A model generated the notes under the pieces. The model was not told the origin of the DNA. It saw only the letters and a list, made by a program, of their open reading frames with translations, and made no database searches. Below are positions 46,901 through 58,584 of a stretch of 64,000 nucleotides of DNA, in pieces. Position 1 is the stretch's first letter. Every line of letters starts with the position of its first letter. Origin of the DNA: Atherix ibis (lineage: Eukaryota > Arthropoda > Insecta > Diptera > Athericidae); contig OY282606.1 in the NCBI GenBank assembly GCA_958298945.1, positions 58,293,920 through 58,357,919 on the forward strand, given 5' to 3'. The position numbers and the translations under genes are program-made.

Positions 46901-47036
46901 ATAATAATGATTCCTAAACCTGAGAAGGCATCACACAAAGCGTTATTCTATAGAATTCTTGAATAGGAAGTAACAAAATCATTCTATAGAATAACGCTTT
47001 GTGTGATGGCTTCTCAGGTTTAGGAATCATTATTAT
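46901..47036. repeat. 56-bp inverted duplication, 24-bp loop
   Basis: Arms 46901-46956 and 46981-47036 pair over 56 bp with one mismatch (GAAGGCATC versus GAAGCCATC in complement). The left arm is LINE coding sequence (IIMIPKPEKASHK); the right arm is an inverted copy. The loop contains AGGAAGTAAC, and its reverse complement GTTACTTCCT follows the right arm, so pairing continues beyond the arm in a shifted register. CTTCCTATATTT is then repeated twice (47040-47090). Confidence 0.95.
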
Positions 47037-47819
47037 GTTACTTCCTATATTTAAAAAATAATTATTGAATGTTTCTTCCTATATTTGAAAAATGATTTTA
47101 GTGAGATTAAAACCATTCTTTGGAGGTAAATGGCTAATACCAGATCACGAGATAGTACAATTATTCCACAATTCATCCAGGCTTTACAGAATATAAAACT
47201 GGATTAATTATGGAATAACTGACTTCACAGAATAAAACAAGTTATCTTCCTACTTTAAAAAGCTATACAATAGCAACATTTGCTGATGATACGACCATCG
47301 AAGAATTAATACTGAACTGCAATCAGCTATAATTGAAATGGATCAAAAAATGGAGGAATCCGTTTATGTAGATATCACAAATAACAAGATAGAATAAAAG
47401 CATGTATTTATAAACAATCAACAAATACCAAATTCTAATATGGCCAAGAACTTAGGTATAACCCTGGATGCTAAGCTACGAGTATATTGGAAAATTCATG
47501 TGGCAAACACAAAAGGAGAACTCGTCATACGATACAGAAAAATTTATTGGCTTTTAGGAAGATATTATACTTTGTCAATAGAATATAAATTACTGCTCTA
47601 CAAATAAGTCCTGTGGCTATACCAAATAAAGTAATTTAAAAATAATACAACGCCTTCATTAAAAATGTATACTATAGAGAAAATAGGAAAAAAATGGCAC
47701 AAACTTATTAACAAAGACTTGGATAACATTGAATTTTCAGACTATCAAACTCCTAGATTAAAATGGCATAGCAACCAGAGTAAAATTGGTTAATCCTTTT
47801 AAGATAGTATAAATACATT

Positions 47820-48407
47820 ATTTTAATTGTTGTTGTTGGTACTACTGTGGGTGATGCTATTATTATTATTGCTATTTACCATCAGCAGCTGCAGGAAATA
47901 AAATATTTTGATTTTAATTGGTTAGCTCATAAGAATTGAGAAATACGGATAACTATAAAATGATACATAAGAGACAAGTAAACATCCATCAATGTTTCTC
48001 TACGTCATGAGTTTTATTCTAAGTTTAATATCTGGAACTTAAAAAATATCGTGACCATTGTCATTTCAAATGTGGTGAAAAGTGGTGACAATCCTCTTAC
48101 AAGAAATTGTAAGACAGGCTACTATGAAAATGTTTGTAACGTGTAACAGATAATTCACGAACAAAAGCAATACTAAGGTCGTGATGAATCACCATATTAA
48201 GGCCCGAAAACAATCGTTACTCGTTCTTTTATCGCTGTCAAACTTTTCAAAACCTTTAAAGTGTAATGGAAGTGCACACTTTTACGTCCTCATCGCAATA
48301 CTGTTACAGCTTTCAGTATTTGGGTATGTAGCAGCATTATGCGTTGATTATTGAAAACTAAAACCGATGTTTTTAATGGAAGGTAAGTGAATAAATAATT
48401 TTGACTT
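47820..48407. other. spacer before the young Jockey, no gene recognised
   Basis: No supported gene. 48030-48380 is less AT-rich. A perfect splice-donor consensus AAG|GTAAGTG occurs at about 48381 after a short frame (MFLMEG), but nothing else supports an exon. Confidence 0.4.
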
Positions 48408-48418
48408 ATATTAAAAAT
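48408..48418 (+). repeat. 11-bp target-site duplication, 5' copy
   Basis: ATATTAAAAAT at 48408-48418 is repeated exactly at 51688-51698, immediately after the A-tail of the Jockey element. The AT that begins its apparent ORF1 start codon belongs to this duplication and the G to the element. Confidence 0.93.
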
Positions 48419-48863
48419 GGCAATCCCAGCCAAATGCGTTCTCTGCGACGGTAGCCATCCCGCAAATTATAAGGGTTGCTCCACGTACAAGAAGCTTCAG
48501 GAGAAAATAAATCCACACGCCAAAAAGAATATCCAAACGACCACTTTAAATAGCCAACCAGTGCAGCAAGGTTTGTCATTTGCTGCGGTCGCGGCAAGCA
48601 TTTCAAAAACGGAACAGCAACAACCAAAACAACGAGAACCTCAACAACAGCAACATCAGGAGCCACAACTACAACAACCGCAACAGCAACAATCTAGCAG
48701 TAAGAACTATATTCCCCCTCCGTCATTGTTATCGCAAGATATATCCTCAATGTTCTCCCAATTAACCAACACACTCATAGACCAACTTAATAAAATACTA
48801 ACACCACTTGTAAATGCCTTGATGTCCATTGTGTCAGCTTTATCGTCCACTGTTCAAAAATAA
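48417..48863 (+). CDS. Jockey ORF1 (Gag), C-terminal part only
   Basis: 148 codons remain of the RNA-binding Gag-like protein. Near the N-terminus CVLCDGSHPANYKGC is the last zinc knuckle, followed by a FAAVAAS segment typical of Jockey Gag proteins, a long Gln-rich stretch (about residues 60-100) and a C-terminal helix (LIDQLNKILTPLVNALMSIV). The true start lies upstream and was lost by 5' truncation; the ATG at 48417 is an accident of the junction with the target-site duplication. The stop TAA directly abuts the ATG of ORF2 (TAAATG), an arrangement compatible with termination-reinitiation. Confidence 0.88.
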   Translation: MAIPAKCVLCDGSHPANYKGCSTYKKLQEKINPHAKKNIQTTTLNSQPVQQGLSFAAVAASISKTEQQQPKQREPQQQQHQEPQLQQPQQQQSSSKNYIPPPSLLSQDISSMFSQLTNTLIDQLNKILTPLVNALMSIVSALSSTVQK

Positions 48864-51687
48864 ATGTCGTCGTCTACCGAAAATTCCCTCTCCATCCTTT
48901 TATGGAACGCAAATGGTTTGAACCTCCATCGACAAGAACTGGACATTCTCCTACATGACAGACGTATTGACATTGCTCTATTAACTGAAACGCACTTTAC
49001 ATCCAGGTCACACTTCACTATACGAGACTACGATACATACAGAACTGATCATCCTGACAATACGGCGCATGGTGGAACAGCTATCCTTATAAGAAAATCC
49101 ATTCAACATAACATTCACTCCAATTTCTCCTCTGAATCCCTGCAATCCACAGTTGTTACAATTGATACCTCCTTATTTAATCTTAATGTAGCATCTGTAT
49201 ATTGTCCTCCCAATAAATCAATATCTGGTTCCGAATTTTTATCCTTCCTACACGCACTTGGAGCCTCGTTCCTGGCGGGTGGTGATTACAATGCTAAACA
49301 CCCTCAATGGGGTTGCCGCGTTGCAAACCCTCGAGGAAAGATTCTTCAAGAAGCACTATCCCATACATCATATCAAATAACCTCCCCTCCAAATCCAACA
49401 TACTGGCCAACATCTGTTTCAAAATGACCTGATATCTTCGATTACTTCATTAGCACTCCTTCAATTACCATGAATTCTAGTATTGAAACTCTTTCCGATT
49501 TAAACTCTGATCATAGTCCTGTTCTCCTTACCCTTATTTCTAAGCCAATCTTAAAGACTCTTCCTCCTAGGCTGATAAATGGCAAAATTGACTGGAACAG
49601 ATTTAGATACAAATTAGACCAACAGATTGACTTAAAACGAACGTTTAAAACAGCAAATGACATTAATGATGCTGTAAATGACCTCACTATATATATACAA
49701 CATGCAGTCACAACCGCTCATATCTCTAACAATACTACACAACCACAACAACAAAATTTACCAACTAAAATACGGAGTTTAATTAACGAAAAAAGAAAAA
49801 TGAGAATGAAGTGGCAATGCGTACGAATGCCTAGCTACAAACAGGAACTTAACCGACTACAACGTGAACTAAAAATGGAAATTAGTAAGCACTACAATGA
49901 ACGACATGAAACTTATACAAAATCGCTAAGTGACAATATTTCTTTATGGGAAGCCACTAGACGAATACTCTCGTACAAAAAAACATCACACCCACTGAAA
50001 CAAAATGACGGTGACTGGGCAAAAACAGACAAAGAAAAAGCCGAAGTATTTGCTAAACATTTGGTAAATACTTTTGCTCCACATGATGATATAGAAGACA
50101 AATCACATACTAACAAAATCATCGAAGAACTAATGTTCCCACTCCCTATGAGTCTTCCTCCCAAAAATTTTAAGCCCTCGGAAATTAAATCTACAATTCT
50201 GCGCCTTCCCAATAAAAAAGCTCCTGGTTATGATTTAATAGCAGCTCCTATTCTGAAGCAAATTTCCCGAAAAGGTTTAGTTTTAATCACATATATTTTT
50301 AATAGTATACTGCGTACAACCTATTTTCCCTTACTGTGGAAATATTCTGTCATTAAAATGATTCCTAAACCAAATAAATCCATTAATTCTCCTTCCTCCT
50401 ATAGACCTATCAGCCTCTTACCAATTCTTGGTAAGATATTCGAAAAACTGCTATTAAAACGACTCTACCCTGTCTTAGTTAACGAAAAAATTATTCCTGA
50501 TCACCAATTTGGCTTTCGATCTGAACACTCCACTATCCAGCAATGCCATCGCATTGTTGACCATATTGCATCCTCTCTTGAGAGGAAAGAGTATTGCCCA
50601 GGAGTATTTCTAGATATCTCCCAAGCTTTTGATCGTGTGTGGCATCCTGGACTCCTTTGGAAACTCAAGAGCTTTCTTCCTTCAACATACTACTTTATCA
50701 TAAATTCATATCTCTCCCAACGACATTTCCAAGTTGCAATCAATTCAGAATCGTCGGAAATATATCCTATTCTCGCCGGAGTACCACAAGGCAGTATCCT
50801 TGGTCCCATCTTATATAATATTTATACGCATGACATCCCAGCTTATCCTAATACTATCATTGCTACTTATGCAGATGATACGGCCATACTTGCTACCCAT
50901 AAAAATCCTGACATAGCTTCCAACAATTTACAATCCCATATCCACAACCTTCAATCTTGGTTTAAGAAATGGAGAGTGAAGGTAAATGAACAGAAGAGTG
51001 CTCACATTACTTTCACACTTTGTCAAGGTAAACCTACCCCTTTATACCTTAATAGCAACATGATACCGCAATATGATAAAGTGCGTTATTTGGGACTTTT
51101 CCTGGACAAGAGACTAACATGGAACCCACATACTAGATTAAAAAAAACTGAAGCTAACAGACGTTACCTACAACTTCTTAGACTACTGGACAAACGCTCG
51201 AAACTAACAATTAAAAGTAAACTTCTAATCTACAATACAATTATAAAACCAATTTGGACATATGGAATTGAACTTTGGGGTTCAACGAAATTCCTATCGC
51301 ATCCAGGCCTTACAATCCAAGATCCTCCGTAAAATTGTTGATGCCCCCTTTTATGTTCGTAACACTGTAATACATCGTGACCTAAATGTTCCATTTGTTC
51401 ATAACCTGTGCATTTCCCGCTATCAAAAATTTCATTCCCGTTTATCCTATCACCATAATCCACTTGTGAGAGAATTGTCTTGTACAGCCCTCCCCGGAAA
51501 CACTCATCGGAGACTTAAGAGACAATGGCCTAGAGATTCTCTAGAGGAATCTTACTTCCGTTAGTTGGAGAAACGCCGATGGGTGTTTACTCCCACTTCA
51601 TGATGCACAAGATTGTTAATTAAAATGTTATGTAAATTTGCTTGTTACAATAAAATTGTAGTTGCAGATAAAAAAAAAAAAAAAAAA
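48419..51687 (+). mobile_element. Jockey LINE, family A, young 5'-truncated insertion
   Basis: The element begins abruptly inside ORF1 at 48419 and contains the rest of ORF1 and a nearly intact ORF2. After a short 3' untranslated region (GGAGAAACGCCGATGGGTG) it ends in an A-tail (51670-51687). It is bracketed by a perfect 11-bp duplication (48408-48418 and 51688-51698). Few defects and the intact duplication indicate recent insertion. An older fragment of the same family lies at 31920-33186, and a smaller related one at 52945-53230 in reverse. Confidence 0.95.
48864..51564 (+). pseudogene. Jockey ORF2: endonuclease and reverse transcriptase
   Basis: About 900 codons with two defects. The APE endonuclease shows LLWNANGL near the start, LTETHF, GGDYNAKHPQWG and LNSDHSPVLL. 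A TGA at 49425-49427 interrupts it in a VSK-stop-PDIFDYFIS context, where Arg is usual (a CGA to TGA change). The reverse transcriptase carries NKKAPGYDLI, SYRPISLLPILGKIFEKLL, FLDISQAFDRVWH, AGVPQGSILGPILY and the catalytic TYADDTAILATH. A single-base frameshift near 51290 separates the last part (LQSKILRKIVDAPFYVRN to RDSLEESYFR). The enzyme would nick target DNA and prime reverse transcription there. All visible catalytic residues are kept, so the copy was active recently. Confidence 0.93.
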
Positions 51688-51698
51688 ATATTAAAAAT
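51688..51698 (+). repeat. 11-bp target-site duplication, 3' copy
   Basis: ATATTAAAAAT immediately after the Jockey A-tail, identical to 48408-48418. Confidence 0.93.
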
Positions 51699-52036
51699 AG
51701 TACAAAGTATAAAAATTGTTTTTCAATGGAAAAACTTGCTGAAGCAGTGAGCGAACACAAACATTTTTTTTCGAAAATTATGACATTTCCTCACTTGTCG
51801 CAATTATGCTTAATTTGTTGAACCAACAAGATTCTTGAACGATATTAGTTATAATCACTAGTTGCTCATCAAAATTGTATTCGAAGCCTTATACACATAA
51901 TAGGGAGCATCGATGATTTTTCAGAACATTTTGGATTAAAGAAATTGGATTCGATGGCGATTGTAGCTACTAGCTGACCCCCAGAATGATATTCCGTATG
52001 TCAATATGGGACTTATTATTTTTCGAGGGCAGTTTT

Positions 52037-52905
52037 ATAAGTCAGTGATAAATGCAAAATATGTAGCTGATATAAGCTATTCTTAAGAAGAGGCCATACA
52101 AAATTTTCTAAAGTTTTTGACAGCTATTAGTTTAGTTTTGACAGCTATTGAAAGCAGAAAAGGTTTGTGTTTTTTATTTATATGGAAAAAGTAAATTTCT
52201 TATGTTAGTAAAACACTATTTTCTAAGGAAAAAATAATATCTGAAACCAAAATTAAGCTTGAAAAGTATTATGGAGACTTTTCACTATCGTATGGAATCA
52301 TTCAGAAGTGATTTACTAAATTTTGTTGTGGTCGTAGGTGTACAAGTGACGCTGAGCCGTCAAGTCATTTAATTGAGGGTACTACTAAAGAAATGAATAA
52401 TAAAATGCATGATATTATTTTAAAAGATCGTCGTGTATACTATATGAGATATCTGATAAACATCTCAAAATAATGTGTAGACAACATCTTACGAGTACAT
52501 GAAATTTTGAGTAATGAAAAATTTATCGCCGAATTTTGGGTATTTTTTAAGCGTAATCCAAAGCGAATTTTAGGTATTTTTATCTGCAAATTTTGGGTAT
52601 TTTTAAAGCGCAGTGCTTTGGAATTTTTAAGCGCAATCCAAATAATTTTTTTGCGTCGATTCAAAACTTTTCCATCGGTAGAAAGTTGTAGCTGCAATTT
52701 TCTGGGATACTCATGGTATAATTTGTATTTAATTCTGAAGTTATAATTGAAACTGAAGAGTTTGGCAAATCGTACTACACTGATAGTATAAAAGAGTTAT
52801 AATATCGTAAGACGAAATGTGTTAAGTTACAAAGTGACTATGCTACAAAATAAATCAATTTTTGTTGAATAAATTAATTTTTTATTCCATTTATCACTGA
52901 CTTAT
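52037..52905 (+). mobile_element. mariner, irritans-like, internally deleted
   Basis: Ends are inverted repeats of at least 18 bp: ATAAGTCAGTGATAAATG at 52037-52054 and its reverse complement at 52888-52905. An ATG at 52185 starts a decayed transposase N-terminus: MEKVNFLML, then KLEKYYGDFSLSYGI, RRCTSDAEPSSH, IEGTTKEMNNKMHDIILKDR and NILRVHE. This follows the irritans/vertumnana type helix-turn-helix order. From about 52530 an AATTTTGGGTATTTTT word is duplicated, and after a FKRNPKRILG-like segment the sequence runs out. The DDE core is absent. Confidence 0.8.
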
Positions 52906-52944
52906 CAGTCAGTAATAAATTTTTTATTAGCTGCCGGTTTTGAT

Positions 52945-53230
52945 GATTTATCTAAAAAAATTTGTAGTTGCCTTTAGTAACCCTTTGTTTCAGCTATTTT
53001 TAATCTTATGTATAGATTCCACGTTAAGCGTTTATCAATGTACTCTCGTAAGTAAAGTACCCGACTCTTTTTTGAAACAATATTGCTGCTGATATATATG
53101 AAATAGGATGGTGCTCGATGAAGGTTAAGAGTAACATGAACACTTTTCTGTTCGAACCAGTTTTGAAGGGAATCAATATGATTTTGCAAATGATCAATTC
53201 TTAATTGCAACTGCTGAATTGGAATTATGT
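52945..53230 (-). mobile_element. Jockey-clade reverse-transcriptase fragment
   Basis: The minus-strand frame contains LQNHIDSLQNWFEQ, then KSVHVTLNLHRAPSYFIYIS, SNIVSKK and YIDKRLTWNLYIRLKIAETK, which is the segment just after the YADD catalytic motif in family A-like Jockey elements. About eight residues (normally RWRIKVNE-like) are missing within it. It is truncated on both sides, its 3' part lying against the end of the mariner at 52905. Confidence 0.82.
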
Positions 53231-53299
53231 TATTGCACTCAAAAATGGAGTATAACCGTTTCAGGATATATTTTTCAAGAACTTTTACTACGAAAGGAA

Positions 53300-55680
53300 G
53301 AAAGCTAACATAGGTGTACTTAAAAGTTTAATAAGTTTTGGGATAATTTTTATTAAAGAGATAAATACAAGGGAAAATATAAGAAAACTGTTTTTAGAAA
53401 CTTTTTTTAGAATATCAGAGATAATCAGATTACAAACATGGTTTTTTTGTTAGGAAGGTGGCATTTAAAAAAAAAATGTTACGTGCTTTTCTTATATTGT
53501 ATAATACATAGCTACGTAATAACCCTAATCTCATAGAATGCTATAACAACGATAATGCATTTATTTCCTGTAACATGAAACATCATAAGAACATCATAAA
53601 AGCGAAAGAAAACTATTCTAATATATATACGTGTATATATTGTATATTGTATTATGTTATAGAATTATAAAATAAATGAATACAAATAAAAGAATTTAAA
53701 ACTAATGAAACGGACGGATAAAATATCTATTGCGCGAAATAGTAACTGCATTTACTATTTTTAAAGAAATCTTATCTTTTAAAATTATTGGCAATTCATT
53801 GTATATCCGCTTTAGGTAGAAATAATTTGATTTAATTTAAAAACACTTAATTATTATTTATATTGCGTCGAGCTGTAACTCTATCTTAAATTGCTTGTGA
53901 TCAATCTGGCTTCCGCAGTCCAACATTGAACCGGCCTTATTTTATTTAATTAGAGTGTGGATAATCTAAGAGCAGTATTAGGAAAATTTTCAATATAAAT
54001 CAGGAGATATTTTTGAATTCTATGTAAGATAATTCATATACGTATGAAATAATAATTAAATATAATAAATAAATGCGTACATTTTATTCGCAACTTTAAA
54101 TGGCTTTTCTTGATGCTACGAGTACAATAGAATTGTATGAAAATGGGTTATTCATATGTTTCACTTAAATTATACTTTAGTTTGACTCAAAATTTATACA
54201 GATTATACAGAAAATTAATTTGATCAACCATGGATTTTTTCAGACCTATAAATGAGAAACTCCTGCTTAATGCATTGATAGAAGTTAAATTTATTTACAG
54301 GTATAAAACAAAATAAAAAATTAACATGTTGAATAAAATTATATATACCTGTTTATAATTAAGGACCAAATTATTATTATCAATCATATTAAAAAAGTCA
54401 TATTCTGAAATACAATTAAATTCGTATATACATATCGGTATTATTAAATTAAATTAAATTAAATGAGAGATCATGAAATACCGATTCAGTATTATTTATC
54501 AATGTTATGTGAAACATAAGGGCACCGAACTAAACCAAAGGAAACCAATTCAATATAGTTGTGCTACACGTATCAATCAAATCCCTCACTGGTGACCAAT
54601 ATCGGTATTGATTTAAATGAAGTTAGAGAAGTCAAATATATGCGAATCAAGTATCAACTTTCGGACTAATAAAAATCTTGGTTATCGTATTTTTCTGATT
54701 TAATTTATGTCTGGCTACAATTTATGGCGTCCAATTGTCAAAAGACTATTTCATTTACAAACTCAATTTCAATCCAACGTATTACGTTTGATGATAAGCA
54801 CACTGAACACAACTTTTAATATAATATCCGAATAGTAAAATAATTTTATTTAAAAATGAAATTATTTTACAATCGAATATATACTGAACATTTCTCAAGA
54901 AAACGCACTGACGGTGTACTTCAAATATTGAATTTTATTATTGCACAATATTATTTTTTTAAAATAGTTTTTGAATTATATTCAAATATTAACACTAGAA
55001 CAGTCCACTTAACACATTAAGAAACTTGAGCAACTCATTTTTTAAATTAACTTTTATTAACTTATTTATTTAGAGCTATTTTTTCACTAAAATTAATAAA
55101 AAATTCAATTCGCATCAATACGTCTTAAGCAATTTAATAAAGACGGAACATTTTAAACATTTTAAATTAGGTGCATACACATATGTTTTTGTAAAAGTGT
55201 TTATTTAAAAACAATTGTTAATATTAATTCAAAAAGTGTACGCAATTTTTTTCCAAAATTAAATATAATTTTTGGTAAATAAAATGTTAGTTCAAAATAT
55301 CTGTCAACTGTAATATTATTAATATTGCACTATTTAAGAGAACTTTTATTAGACGAATGTAAAATTTATGTATTTCAGCTTCTATGAATTTTTCGTATTA
55401 TTATTATTATATTTTTTTTTTCAAATAATTACAATAAGATTAAATTAGGTTCGGAATGTACTAATTATTTAATGTCGTGGCTTGAATGATGTTGGTCTCC
55501 AGCATGGAAAGTGTTATCGCTTTATTGACATAGATCAAGTGTGTCATACTAGCGATTCAATGAAATTCAAAATTGAACAATATGTTACGAAGTAAGTTGT
55601 TTTCTTTTATAATTTACTCAGAAAAAAAAATTGTATATGTAGCTGTAGTTATTTTAAATTTAAATATAAACGATAATATT
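53300..55680. other. AT-rich spacer, no gene recognised
   Basis: No motif-bearing frame. A short ATTAA microsatellite runs at about 54445-54464 and a TTA/T-rich run at about 55395-55425. Nothing else recognised. Confidence 0.6.
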
Positions 55681-55689
55681 TTTACGGAA

Positions 55690-56165
55690 AATATCTCTGT
55701 CAACACAAAATAAAAAAGAACTAATTGAAGACGAATTAAGAAAATTCGAAGAAAAATGGCAGTCGAACTATTTTTGTATGGAAGTGTACAATAAAATTAC
55801 GTACTAAATTTGCAAGGAAACAATTAGTGTCGCTAAAGAATACAACATCAAGCAACATTATAGCACTAATCACATATATTAATTTTCGTGCTTCGAGGGA
55901 AAAATAAGAGAAGAAAAATAAAAAACAATGAAAAATTCACTTAATAGCCAGCAAGTAATGTTAATAAAATTAATAAAAGGCGATAAATCAGTATAAGAGC
56001 CACTTACGAAATAAGCTATTTATTAGCAGAACATTTAAAATCATTCACCGATAGTTCTTTAATCAAGGAATCTATGGTAATAGCTGATGAATTCCGCTGT
56101 ATAGAAAAGCATTTCGAGATATCTGATTATCAGAAATGGCAGATAACATCAGTTAACAACTACAA
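55690..56165 (+). pseudogene. hAT-family transposase relic (GTF2IRD2/EPM2AIP1-like type)
   Basis: The N-terminal part of a hAT-like transposase is readable across frames: KKELIEDELRKFEEKWQSNY, then FCMEVYNKITY, ICKETISVAKEYNIKQHYST (the Cys/His pattern of a BED zinc finger, with part of the Cys pair altered), KIREEK, MKNSLNSQQ and, later, ATYEISYLLAEHLKSFTDSS followed by LIKESMVIADEF. This is the order seen in the domesticated vertebrate relatives and in insect hAT elements. Several stops are present and the catalytic part is missing. No terminal repeats were found. Confidence 0.72.
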
Positions 56166-57639
56166 GAAATACTCGTATCTACCAAAGTCTAGTTCTTTTT
56201 AATTGTGAATGATAAAAGCATAAGAAGAAGAAAACTAGCGTCTACAGAAGCAGCTAAGGTTTAATCAAGAAGCATAGAGTCTTCGACAAGAAGAATAGAA
56301 TCAGCGCCTACAGGAGCAGTTAATCAAGAAGAGCAGAGCCGCCGACAAGAAGAACAGAATCTTTGCCTATAGGTATAATTTTTAGCATCAGAAGAAGAAA
56401 CAGAAACTCGGGGCGTTCTTCAAAAAATCCACAAGATAGGTTGAAGGAAGAAGTGGAATATAAACGAAATCAAGTAGAAGAGAAAGTGATGGCTGAAATC
56501 AACCTAATAGAATAGACATTTATGACTGAAGTAAACACAGTGGAAGATAAGGTGATGTCTAAACTTGAGCAATTGAAGAGTTACGGAAGTTTAGGCCAAT
56601 AGTGGTACAAGCACCAGCCACAGTGTTGCCGCATCTGTAGGTGTTAAATTGACGGTTTCACCGTTTGACGAAAGTTCTTCATAGGCGGCATATAAATTAC
56701 AGTTTGAATCTGTGGCTAATGCAAATCGGTGGACAAATGAACAGGCAGAAACTGCCTAATACTGAGTTTGCGCAATCAGGGTCTTACAATGTTAGAGACA
56801 CTCGGTGATGAAGTACGGAGAGAGTCGTCTAGAGCATGCCTTCGGAGCACAGCTAAAATAATGGATTAAGCAGTATAATGAAGGTCTCAAACAGTGGGCA
56901 CTGGAAGTTGATACGGAAGGCATATCAGACTACATCAAATTCTTTCATCGATAAAGTGCTGGTCCAAGCATTTATCGATTATATAAGAAATTTGAAAGTC
57001 AGAGCGACTGTACGATTGGCACATCCTACCGTCGTGAAAAATGCTTTGCCTCATGCATTTTAAATAGAGGCAGTTCGTCAGGATCCGAGAACGCTATTAT
57101 GGTCGAGGATACTCGTAAGTTCAAATGGATGCCTATCGAATTTAAGATGCTAGCAATGCAGAGAACTGGGCCACATTAGATCGAACTGCAGGAATACGAA
57201 GGTGCCAAACATAAAGAATCGAGGACAAGCAGTTGCGTGCCGCACTAGTGACCCAACACAGATGAATCAGAAAAACCAATAAATGTCAGGGAGAGGGCGT
57301 GCGCAGGATGTTATGAAAAGAGCCCCATTGTAAGAATTTGATCATGTGAATTTTTATCACGGGAGCATATTGAATAGCTATCGGTTCACATATGATAGCA
57401 CGGCTTGGCAAAAGTCATATTCGAGGAGAAAATATGGTGTATAATCGGATTGGACTTAATTAGAAAATATCGGCTTTAAATATGGTGTCTTGGAAAATGG
57501 GTGCGAGGAAATATCCTTATAAGGAGCGTCGACTAGCAATGTGGATGCTTTGTCGAGGAGGCCTAATGTAAATGTCTGTAAGCCTTGTTCTCGACAAGAG
57601 GGTAGAAATAAATAAATATCGGGGCTCCATGGGAAAGGA

Positions 57640-58030
57640 TAGTGCTGGACGTAGCAGAACTTTTCCCTACTATGGAAAGCGGAAATGAGTACATACTCGT
57701 GATGATGGACTACCTTACAAAATGGTCAGAGGAATTTGCAATACCGAATCAGAAGGCAAAAGCAATAGAGGAGAGGCTAGTGACAAAAGTGTTTTGCTGA
57801 TTTGGAGTTCCTCTAGAAATTCACAGTAATAAAGGCAGAAATTTCCAGTCTCGACTATTCAAAAAAAATGTGCCAGCTTATGTGAATTCACAAAAACCGG
57901 ACAACCTCATAATATCCTCAATCAAACTCAATAGTAGAACGATTCAATCAAACTCTGGAATGGCATTTGGCTAAATTGTTTGATCGCCATAAAAGAAACT
58001 GGGACGAGCATATATCTCTCGTATAGAACG
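57640..58030 (+). pseudogene. gypsy integrase core fragment
   Basis: The frame reads VLDVAELFPTMESGNEYILV and MMDYLTKWSEEFAIPNQKAK, with the first catalytic Asp in the MDY block. It continues to FGVPLEIHSNKGRNFQSRLF, where the second catalytic Asp of HSDQG is Asn. A stop precedes FGVP. Remnants of the SxGxVERFNRTLxWHLAK block follow. The enzyme would join the cDNA copy to chromosomal DNA; this copy cannot. Confidence 0.82.
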
Positions 58031-58355
58031 GCGGGACGAGCATATATAAGGAGAGTTCCTTCTCTCGTATAGAACGGTGGTACAAGAGAGTACCTCAATA
58101 TTACGGGCAAGTACGAACTTTGGAAGAGAGCTATAGCTGCCAGCGGATTTAGTTACTGGAACTCCACCAGAAACAAAAAGTAATATGGCATATTACGCAC
58201 TAGATATGAGACTGAAGATGAATGCCATTCATTCTCTGGTACCATATGCCGGACTTCGAGCAAGTGACAGGATGAAAACTCATTACAATTGCAGTGGTAA
58301 AACTGTGGAATTCGAGGAGAGGTTTTTGGCTTGGCTGTACAATAGCATGCCATTT

Positions 58356-58410
58356 CAGCCAGCCTGCAATTCTGGTGGCAGAGAATGTCACCAGAATTGT
58401 AGGCTGGCTG
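58356..58410. repeat. 22-bp inverted duplication, 11-bp loop
   Basis: CAGCCAGCCTGCAATTCTGG and two more bases (58356-58377) pair with 58389-58410 with one mismatch, around GCAGAGAATGT. It lies inside the gypsy relic. Confidence 0.93.
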
Positions 58411-58584
58411 GGATGGTATATTCCTAGTTATCAGAACATTGAATGGAATTACATACGGCATCCAGAAGAATCAGCGAGGACCACCAGAAGAATCAGCCAG
58501 GCGGTCAATGTGTACAATCTTTAGTGTAACGGGTTATTATGGATTGAATGATGCTTGAGACAAGCATCTTTTGGAAGGGAGTAG

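Larger units (their letters stand above)
44400..47800 (+). mobile_element. Jockey-clade LINE, family D, near full-length relic
   Basis: A badly decayed LINE that can be followed in order. There is a GC-richer leader (44400-44740), Gag-like ORF1 (about 44750-45800) and endonuclease remains (about 45950-46170, with STDMPTYSPTDP and an EETNELDSDHS-like end). Reverse-transcriptase pieces follow: IEEIKKLDSKKAPKYDFITT near 46745, KVAEIIMIPKPEKA near 46895, TIATFADDTTI near 47275, NLGITLDAKLR near 47450. Stops and frameshifts are dense. A 56-bp inverted duplication (46901-47036) interrupts the reverse transcriptase. Confidence 0.75.

Noticed and set aside
48376..48390. Perfect splice donor AAG|GTAAGTG after a short ATG frame
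   Set aside because: An isolated donor without a recognisable exon, partner acceptor or promoter; chance occurrence is plausible.
58356..58410. Rho-independent terminator or structured ncRNA
   Set aside because: The genome is eukaryotic; the hairpin lies in decayed gypsy sequence and matches the general inverted-duplication pattern.
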